In this document: piece after piece, positions 1 to 5,384 of the stretch
How positions within the stretch are numbered: the first letter of the stretch is position 1
Layout of the letters: each line of letters starts with the position of its first letter
From: Selenomonadaceae bacterium
GTDB taxonomy: Bacteria; Bacillota; Negativicutes; Selenomonadales; Selenomonadaceae
Reading direction: 5' to 3'
Assembly: GCA_017484235.1 (NCBI GenBank)
Contig: JAFUTM010000152.1
Span: forward strand, 1-5,733
DNA: 5,733 nt
Notes under the pieces: generated by a model
The model's input: the letters and a program-made list of their open reading frames with translations, nothing else
Told to the model about the DNA's origin: nothing
The model's database searches: none
Translations under genes and position numbers: made by a program

Positions 1-1076
1 AAGAAGGCTTATATTGCATTGAACTTGATAAAGTGGATTCAATGCCGGTGATTAATGAGACTAATGAGTCGGAAGCTGCGCAGATTTATAATGCAATTCA
101 TTATGGCGTTAAAGAATTTCTGTCTCAGATTGGAATGAAAAAGATTGTTATTGGTATTTCGGGCGGCATTGACTCGGCGGTTGATGCGGCGTTATACACT
201 AAAATTTTAGGTGCTGAAAATGTTTTGCTTGTCAATATGCCGAGCGTCTTTAACTCTGCAACGACGCGCGGACTTTCTGAACAGCTTGCCAAAAATCTCG
301 GCTGTAATTATATGGTTGTGCCGATTCAAGAAAGCGTTGATCATACGATTAATCAAATTGAATCCACACCGATGACGTTTTTAATGGACAGTTCAAGCCA
401 GAAAATAACATTATCTTCATTCGTTCGTGAGAATATGCAAGCACGTGATCGCAGTGCAAGAGTTCTTGCCACACTTGCAGCGGCGTTTGGCGGCGGATTT
501 ACCTGTAATGCAAATAAGGCTGAGACCACCGTTGGTTATGCGACAATGTATGGCGACAGTGCTGGCGTTGTTTCTGCTCTTGCTGATTTGTGGAAGTATC
601 AAGTTTATGCGCTGGCTCATTATCTAAATGATGTTGTCTATGGTCGTGAGGTCATTCCACAGGGCATTATTGATATTGTGCCAAGTGCGGAACTTTCCAC
701 TGCGCAGAACGTCGACGAAGGCAAAGGCGATCCATTAAAATATCCATATCACGATTATCTGCTGCGTTCATTTGTCGAGTACAATAAATTGCCAGAAGAT
801 ATTTTAAATTATTATATTGACGGCCATCTTGAAGATGAAATCGGCTGTGAGCACGGACTTGTTAAAAAATATTTTGCCACTGACGCAGATTTTATTGCTG
901 ATCTCGAACGCTGGTGGAATATGTTTACTGGCATTGCTGTGGCTAAACGCATCCAGTCGCCGCCAATTATTGCCGTCAGTCAGCGTCCATTTGGTTCTGA
1001 CTTTAAAGAAGCGCAGCACGGTTCCTATTATACAAAAGCCTATAAAGAATTAAAGACTAAGTTATTATCAAAATAA
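1..1076 (+). CDS. nadE: Glutamine-dependent NAD+ synthetase, C-terminal synthetase domain (5' end outside window)
   Basis: This enzyme converts nicotinic acid adenine dinucleotide to NAD+ with ATP and ammonia, the last step of NAD synthesis in the cytoplasm. What is seen: the ATP-pyrophosphatase P-loop SGGIDS at bases 159-176, then a MPS segment, the ENMQARDRSAR helix, the NANKAETTVGYATMYGD stretch (NAD synthetases usually have NKSE...GYxTxYGD), the PSAEL motif, and a late KRIQSPP/VSQRPFG segment; these match the synthetase domain of two-domain NadE proteins. The frame stays open from base 3 to the stop at 1074-1076. The first in-frame start, GTG at 33, has no Shine-Dalgarno site, and sensible protein continues upstream of it (EGLYCIELDK). 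The gene therefore most likely starts outside the window with an N-terminal nitrilase-type glutaminase domain, which is inferred, not seen. An ammonia-only NadE of about 270 residues is the less likely alternative, since that class lacks such an upstream linker. GC is about 43%, higher than in the genes downstream. Confidence 0.88.
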   Translation, partial: EGLYCIELDKVDSMPVINETNESEAAQIYNAIHYGVKEFLSQIGMKKIVIGISGGIDSAVDAALYTKILGAENVLLVNMPSVFNSATTRGLSEQLAKNLGCNYMVVPIQESVDHTINQIESTPMTFLMDSSSQKITLSSFVRENMQARDRSARVLATLAAAFGGGFTCNANKAETTVGYATMYGDSAGVVSALADLWKYQVYALAHYLNDVVYGREVIPQGIIDIVPSAELSTAQNVDEGKGDPLKYPYHDYLLRSFVEYNKLPEDILNYYIDGHLEDEIGCEHGLVKKYFATDADFIADLERWWNMFTGIAVAKRIQSPPIIAVSQRPFGSDFKEAQHGSYYTKAYKELKTKLLSK

Positions 1077-1091
1077 TAGTGTTATACGAAT

Positions 1092-1098
1092 AGGTGAT
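1092..1098 (+). promoter_or_regulatory. Ribosome binding site that selects the aldolase start
   Basis: AGGTGAT matches the 3' part of the full Shine-Dalgarno consensus (AGGAGGTGATC). Three start codons follow an in-frame TAG stop (1091-1093): GTG 1094, ATG 1097 and ATG 1100. GTG 1094 lies inside the site and ATG 1097 is only two bases after the AGG core. ATG 1100 is five bases after the core and is the best-placed start. Confidence 0.6.
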
Positions 1099-1099
1099 G

Positions 1100-1933
1100 A
1101 TGTACTTGAGAGATTATAACTATTTGGTTAATCAAAGTTGTTTGTTTGCTTTTAACATATGGAATATCGACTCTGCAATGGCAGTTATGGATGCAGCTGC
1201 ATCTGAAAAACAAAACGTCATTTTACAAACATCGACGAATATATACGAACGCTTAAAGCCTGTGCCGATTCGAGAATTTATTACAACCTACTCAAATAAA
1301 TTAGGCATAAAAACGTGGCTGCATCTGGACCATTGTAAAAATATGGAACTTCTGTTTGACGCGGTAGACAGCGGCTGGGATTCTGTAATGTTTGACGGTT
1401 CTGCTTTACTTTTGAATGAAAATGTTAAGCTGACAAATAAAGCTGCAGAATATGCACATTCTAAAAATATACTATTGGAAGCAGAAATTGGACAATTTCA
1501 CGGCACAGAAGAAGATATTTGCGTGTTAAATGAACAGATTGCCAGACGTGAAGACATAGATTACTTTTCAAAAAATACAGATGTTGATATGATAGCAGTC
1601 GCGTTTGGCAATGCGCACGGCCAGTATAAGGCACCGCCTATCTTGCATTATGATCTTGTGGAATATACAACAAATAAAATTAATGTACCCTTTGTAGTGC
1701 ACGGTGGTACTGGAATGTCACAAGACAGCATTACTCGATTGATGTCTATCAATGGCGTAAAAAAGATCAACGTCTCTACGGAAGTAAAATTGGCATATCG
1801 ACAGGGCATAATTAATGCTGAAAATGGTGGATTACTGCAGGAAAATAAGTTTCAAGCAATTAATGTTGAAGACAAAATTCACGATGCGATAGTATCGTTA
1901 GTTTGTTCTAAATTAAAGATGTGCAGGTGGTAA
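1100..1933 (+). CDS. Class II (zinc-dependent) ketose-bisphosphate-type aldolase
   Basis: A cytoplasmic aldolase of the class II fructose-bisphosphate/tagatose-bisphosphate family (FbaA, GatY/KbaY, IolJ relatives), which reversibly joins DHAP or a related ketone to an aldehyde using Zn2+. At 277 residues it has normal length for the shorter GatY/IolJ type. Seen in order: AFNIWN near residue 17; HLDHC at 75-79 with the predicted catalytic Asp77 and zinc ligand His78; EAEIGQ at 127-132; GNAHGQY at 170-176 with ligand His173 (the family usually has GTxHG); VHGGTGM at 200-206 with ligand His201 and the phosphate-binding Gly/Thr loop; and KINVSTE at 222-228, the second phosphate-binding segment. 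All zinc ligands and the catalytic Asp are present, so it should be active. The substrate cannot be read from sequence. It opens the tight block and ends one base before the kinase, which suggests it supplies a three-carbon ketone or aldehyde to the dehydrogenase and kinase rather than acting as the main glycolytic aldolase. Start chosen at ATG 1100 from the ribosome binding site; GTG 1094 and ATG 1097 are alternatives. Confidence 0.87.
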   Translation: MYLRDYNYLVNQSCLFAFNIWNIDSAMAVMDAAASEKQNVILQTSTNIYERLKPVPIREFITTYSNKLGIKTWLHLDHCKNMELLFDAVDSGWDSVMFDGSALLLNENVKLTNKAAEYAHSKNILLEAEIGQFHGTEEDICVLNEQIARREDIDYFSKNTDVDMIAVAFGNAHGQYKAPPILHYDLVEYTTNKINVPFVVHGGTGMSQDSITRLMSINGVKKINVSTEVKLAYRQGIINAENGGLLQENKFQAINVEDKIHDAIVSLVCSKLKMCRW

Positions 1934-1934
1934 A

Positions 1935-3479
1935 ATGAATTTAACTAAAAATGTAATGGTAATAAATCTTGGTTTAAAAAGTATACGCTGCATTATTTTC
2001 GACCAGAATGGAATGAAGCTGGGCAGCGCAGCGATTGCAGTCCATACTGCTGTTAATGATACTTATGTTGAGCAGGACGTAACTCAATGGACAAATAATG
2101 CAATAAAAGTAATGCAGACTGCCCTTAAAGAATCGCGTGTATCTCGTATAGATTTCATTACAGTTACAACATCGGCGTCTTGTTTAGTTTGTATTGATGA
2201 AAATGGCAATCCTCTTTGTCGCGCTTTAATGGTTTCTGATAAACGAGCTAAACGCGAAGTGAATGAGATAAATGCAATGCCTGAATTTCAATCAGTACGT
2301 GACAAGACCGGATTGGATATGTCGGTCAGTCTTATGCTGCCAAAAATTTTATGGATAAAAAATAATAGACCAGAAGTTTTTGAAAAAACGGCTTTCTTTT
2401 TATCTCCAAATGATTTTTTAATAAATTTTTTGAGTGGTAAAGTTGTAACTGATGAATTAAACGCATTAAAATATCACTATATATTAAGTCAACAAAGTTA
2501 TCCAGAAGCATTGTTAAAACAGCTGGGCATACCTTTGACTAAATTACCGAAAGTGGACATTGTTGGCTCTAAAGTTGGAACAATTCGCAAAGAATTTGCA
2601 GAAGCTGTAAATATAAACAATGATATACAAGTGATAATATCGTCTTATGATGCAATATGTTCTTTTATCGGCAGTGGTGTATCGGACGAGGGCGAAGCCA
2701 GTGATGTATCAGGTACAGTAACTGTATTGAGAACTATTAGCCGAAAAAATAATCTTAAATCCAGTAAAAGAGTTTATGTTACGCCATTTCGCAATAATGA
2801 ATTTCAAATTGTCGGAGGCTCCAATAATCTTGGTGGCGGCTTAATTGAATGGGTAAAGCAGTGTTACTATCAGCGTGAGGAATTTCCATACGAAGTAATG
2901 GAAAAAGATGCACGTGAGTCTGAAGTTGGTGCCAAAGGTCTGATTTTTTTACCTTATCTTTTAGGTGAGCGCACACCAATTTGGAATGACGAAGCCAGAG
3001 GTGTATTTTTTGGACTGGAAAGAATGCACACTCGAATAGATATGACGCGGGCAGTGTTCGAAAGTACAGGATTCATTGATCTTGATATATCAGAGGCAAT
3101 CCGTGAGACTGGTGCTGAGGTCAATTCTGTACGTCTTTCCGGTGGACTTGCCAGATTACAGCTTATTTCACAAATTAAAGCTGACATTTTGGGCATGGAC
3201 GTAATGGTACTCTCTGAATTTGAAACTACTGCCTCTGGTGCTGCAATGATTGCGTTAAGTGGCGAAAGCGGTGTATATTCCAATTTAAAAGAAGCAGCTG
3301 ATAAATTCGCGGCCATACGTATGATAATTAAACCTGATATAGAAAATCACAAAAAATATAAGTATATGTATGAATTATATCGTGAAACTTACGAAGCTAT
3401 GAAACCTATTTATAGTAGACGCATGGAAGTTTTGGCACAAATAAGGAAGGAGCGTGACATTCAAATTGAAAACCTTTAA
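1935..3479 (+). CDS. FGGY-family carbohydrate/polyol kinase with atypical N-terminal phosphate motif
   Basis: A cytoplasmic ATP-dependent kinase of the FGGY family (xylulokinase, ribulokinase, glycerol kinase and relatives). The 514 residues are the usual length, with two actin-like domains. Seen: N-terminal strand and turn INLGLKSIR at 10-18; SDKRAKRE at 101-108, the substrate-contact D-x-R region; SSYDA at 236-240, where Asp239 aligns with the family's catalytic base; SGT at 259-261, the second phosphate motif; FLPYLLGERTP at 338-348, highly typical of the family; and LSGGLAR at 401-407, the adenosine motif. The oddity is the first phosphate motif: the family normally has D-x-G-T-x-S, and here Asn11 replaces the Asp and Leu14 the Thr, while Gly13, Ser16 and Arg18 remain. 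The C-terminal half looks XylB-like, but the substrate pocket (TTSASC at 78-83 instead of a GQMHG-type segment) does not match any kinase I can name, so the substrate is unassigned. ATG 1935 follows AGGTGG at 1925-1930. The 3' end overlaps the dehydrogenase gene by 26 bases. Confidence 0.88.
   Translation: MNLTKNVMVINLGLKSIRCIIFDQNGMKLGSAAIAVHTAVNDTYVEQDVTQWTNNAIKVMQTALKESRVSRIDFITVTTSASCLVCIDENGNPLCRALMVSDKRAKREVNEINAMPEFQSVRDKTGLDMSVSLMLPKILWIKNNRPEVFEKTAFFLSPNDFLINFLSGKVVTDELNALKYHYILSQQSYPEALLKQLGIPLTKLPKVDIVGSKVGTIRKEFAEAVNINNDIQVIISSYDAICSFIGSGVSDEGEASDVSGTVTVLRTISRKNNLKSSKRVYVTPFRNNEFQIVGGSNNLGGGLIEWVKQCYYQREEFPYEVMEKDARESEVGAKGLIFLPYLLGERTPIWNDEARGVFFGLERMHTRIDMTRAVFESTGFIDLDISEAIRETGAEVNSVRLSGGLARLQLISQIKADILGMDVMVLSEFETTASGAAMIALSGESGVYSNLKEAADKFAAIRMIIKPDIENHKKYKYMYELYRETYEAMKPIYSRRMEVLAQIRKERDIQIENL
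3443..3452 (+). promoter_or_regulatory. Ribosome binding site for the GTG start of the dehydrogenase
   Basis: AAGGAAGGAG is a double Shine-Dalgarno sequence inside the last codons of the kinase gene. The first copy (AAGGA) is six bases before GTG 3454. An in-frame TAA at 3442-3444 makes GTG 3454 the first possible start. TTG 3466 is a weaker alternative, 13 bases from the second copy. Confidence 0.6.
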
Positions 3480-4632
3480 TACGAATCCATTTCAATTTAA
3501 TATACCAACTAAAATTTACTTTGGTGAAAATATAACAGAGACTGCATTAAATCAGGAACAAAAGATTATAAAAAATTCAGTGCTGATTGTTACGACTGGT
3601 CGTTCATTAATAAAATATGGTCATTTGCAAAGATTAATCGACCTAATTAAAAAATCTTCACCGAATATTGAAGTTTATGTATATGACAAAATCAGCAATA
3701 ATCCTGAATTATCAGAAGTAAAATCTGCGGTTGCATTTTCCAAAGACAAAAATATAAAATCCATTATTGGTTTTGGCGGCGGCAGTGCTTTAGATGCAGC
3801 GAAGGCGGCGGCAGTTGGTCTCGTTACCGGAGCTGATGAGCTGGAACGTATTTTCTTAAATGGAACTAATCCGCCTGAGAATACGCTGCCAATAATTGCA
3901 ATTCCAACAACTGCAGGTACGGGCAGTGAGCTTAGTAAAGGTGCCATACTCTCTGATAAGACACGACATATTAAGTCTGGCCTGCGCGGCGAAACGATTC
4001 TTCCAAAAGCTGCAATTGTCGATCCGGTTTATACTTGGACTGTGCCGGAGCATATCACAATGGAAACCGGTTTTGATGTCCTGGCACACGCTGTTGAAAC
4101 TTATATGGCAGTTAAATCAAATGCTTATTCTGAAATGCTTTGCGAACAAGCAATAAAAATTGTCAGCGCAGCACTCCGACAACTTAAAAATGATATAAAT
4201 GATCACGAAGCACGAGCACAGATGTGTTTTGCCAGTATGATTATGGGGCTAAATTTGAAAAATATAGGTACTTGCCTGCCACATAGAATGCAATATCCGG
4301 TGGGCGCACTCACCGGTACAAGCCACGCTGCCGGACTAATCGCATTGTATCCTAAGTGGATATTTCACGAATATAAAGTTCAACCAACAAAAATTAGCAA
4401 CATAATGAAATGGCTGAATTATAATATTGTCAGTAATTCTGAAGAAGCCGAAAAATATATTCGTCAATTTATTGATGAACTAGGTATTAAAAATACATTA
4501 AAAGTTATAATTCCGCAAAAACAACAAGTTGACGAATTGGCTAAAAGAGTTACTGGGAATATGGCTAATGATCTGTTGGCAAACCAACCGAACATAGTCG
4601 ACACAATCTATAAAGAATCGTGGAGTGATTGA
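3454..4632 (+). CDS. Iron-containing (group III) NAD(P)-dependent alcohol dehydrogenase
   Basis: An oxidoreductase of the iron-containing alcohol dehydrogenase family (FucO, DhaT, PhpC and butanol dehydrogenase relatives), interconverting an aldehyde or ketone with an alcohol. At 392 residues it has the usual length. Seen: the PTKIYFGEN opening at 18-26 typical of the family; dinucleotide-binding GFGGGSALDAAK at 106-117; TTAGTGSE at 152-159; IVDP at 188-191; GFDVLAHAVE at 206-215 with metal ligands Asp208 and His212; and LPHRMQYPVGALTGTSHAAG at 275-294 with ligands His277 and His291 at the standard 14-residue spacing. All four metal ligands are present, so the enzyme should be active. Placed between a kinase and a nucleotidyltransferase, it more likely reduces an aldehyde or ketone to the alcohol moiety of a nucleotide-activated precursor than ferments ethanol. 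Phosphonoacetaldehyde reductase is another role of this family, but no phosphonate-forming gene is in the window. It starts at GTG 3454, overlapping the kinase gene by 26 bases. Confidence 0.9.
   Translation: MTFKLKTFNTNPFQFNIPTKIYFGENITETALNQEQKIIKNSVLIVTTGRSLIKYGHLQRLIDLIKKSSPNIEVYVYDKISNNPELSEVKSAVAFSKDKNIKSIIGFGGGSALDAAKAAAVGLVTGADELERIFLNGTNPPENTLPIIAIPTTAGTGSELSKGAILSDKTRHIKSGLRGETILPKAAIVDPVYTWTVPEHITMETGFDVLAHAVETYMAVKSNAYSEMLCEQAIKIVSAALRQLKNDINDHEARAQMCFASMIMGLNLKNIGTCLPHRMQYPVGALTGTSHAAGLIALYPKWIFHEYKVQPTKISNIMKWLNYNIVSNSEEAEKYIRQFIDELGIKNTLKVIIPQKQQVDELAKRVTGNMANDLLANQPNIVDTIYKESWSD
4622..4628 (+). promoter_or_regulatory. Ribosome binding site that selects the nucleotidyltransferase start
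   Basis: GGAGTGA lies in the last codons of the dehydrogenase gene. Its GGAG core is nine bases before ATG 4635 but only three before the in-frame TTG 4629, so ATG 4635 is preferred. The protein then begins MQAIIMAAGKGSRLG, the usual N-terminus of the family. Confidence 0.6.
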
Positions 4633-4634
4633 TA

Positions 4635-5384
4635 ATGCAGGCGATAATTATGGCAGCCGGCAAAGGCTCAAGATTAGGTACTTTGACTGATGAGTATCCA
4701 AAGGCGTTCTTGGAAATTCAAGGCATTAAATTGTTGGAATACAATATTGCGTTACTTCATAATAATGGTATTCGTGACATTGTCCTTGTCACTGGATATA
4801 AAAATGAACATATGGAACACCTCGTTAAAAATATTGACGGCATAATCTGTGCTTATAATCCATTTTATGAAATGATGAATGTATTAGGCTCTTTTTATAT
4901 GGCACAGCATATGCTAAAGATAGACGATACTGTATATATGCACGCTGACACCTTGTGTTCACCGGACATCTTTAATGATATGATGCAGGTTGACGCTGAT
5001 ATGGTGTTGCCTGTGGATTACAAACAGTGCGACGAAGAAGCAATGAAAGTCTACACATCAAATGGCAGAATTGTTGAAATCAGCAAGCAGATTCCACTCG
5101 ATAAGGCTGAAGGTGAATTTATCGGTATTGCTAAGTTAAAATATACAGTTATTGAAGATATAAAATTGGCAGCTAAACAATTAATGCACGACAAACAATT
5201 TATGTCATATTTTGAAGGCGCAATTCAAGAATTGATTAAACTTAACAAATACAATATTATGCCAATCGCCACTCAAGGACGTTTTTGGGGTGAAGTAGAC
5301 TTTTTAGAAGATTACCAATATGTACGAGAAAATATTCCAAAATCTTTGGTTGAAATTGCAAGGAATGACTTAACGAATGGATAA
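4635..5384 (+). CDS. LicC/PntC-like nucleotidyltransferase (predicted cytidylyltransferase)
   Basis: A cytoplasmic nucleotidyltransferase with a Rossmann-type (GT-A-like) fold that joins an NMP from an NTP to a phosphorylated small molecule. The closest kind I recognise is the phosphocholine cytidylyltransferase LicC and the 2-aminoethylphosphonate cytidylyltransferase domain of PntC. The 249 residues suit a single-domain enzyme (LicC is about 230). Seen: nucleotide-binding AAGKGSRLG at 7-15 with Pro22-Lys23 completing the loop; LVTGY at 51-55; NVLGSFYMA at 82-90, in the position of LicC's substrate-side N...S-L/Y segment; HAD at 103-105 with Asp105 as the predicted metal-binding residue; and FWGEVDFLEDY at 217-227, matching the E-I-D metal motif near the end of LicC-type enzymes (Asp222). 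CTP as the nucleotide is inferred from this similarity and from the CDP-glycerol-type transferase encoded next. The acceptor is unknown: no choline kinase, choline transporter or phosphonate gene is seen. The gene starts two bases after the dehydrogenase stop and overlaps the next gene by eight bases. Confidence 0.83.
   Translation: MQAIIMAAGKGSRLGTLTDEYPKAFLEIQGIKLLEYNIALLHNNGIRDIVLVTGYKNEHMEHLVKNIDGIICAYNPFYEMMNVLGSFYMAQHMLKIDDTVYMHADTLCSPDIFNDMMQVDADMVLPVDYKQCDEEAMKVYTSNGRIVEISKQIPLDKAEGEFIGIAKLKYTVIEDIKLAAKQLMHDKQFMSYFEGAIQELIKLNKYNIMPIATQGRFWGEVDFLEDYQYVRENIPKSLVEIARNDLTNG

Noticed and set aside
417..1053. Several 66-78 codon open frames on both strands within the NAD+ synthetase gene
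   Set aside because: They overlap well-conserved synthetase motifs, and their translations show no domain or plausible gene context.
33..1076. GTG at 33 as the true start of a complete 347-residue NAD+ synthetase
   Set aside because: The frame is open to the left edge, the upstream codons read as sensible protein, and there is no Shine-Dalgarno site before GTG 33. A gene entering from outside the window fits better.
1077..1099. Possible promoter or terminator in the longest gap (contains TATACGAAT)
   Set aside because: The gap is 23 bases, there is no paired -35 element at proper spacing in the gap and no stem with a T run, so neither can be supported.
2954..3316. Minus-strand open frame of 120 codons inside the kinase gene
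   Set aside because: It lies opposite the conserved C-terminal FGGY segments, has low-complexity Ser/Ala-rich translation and no recognisable motif; it is a shadow of the kinase gene.
3675..4156. Small open frames on both strands within the dehydrogenase gene
   Set aside because: They coincide with the GGGS and metal-ligand coding stretches of the dehydrogenase and carry no motifs of their own.
1100..5384. Phosphonate biosynthesis cluster, suggested by the iron dehydrogenase and PntC-like nucleotidyltransferase
   Set aside because: No PEP mutase or phosphonopyruvate decarboxylase is present, and the aldolase and FGGY kinase have no place in that pathway as known. Kept only as an outside option.
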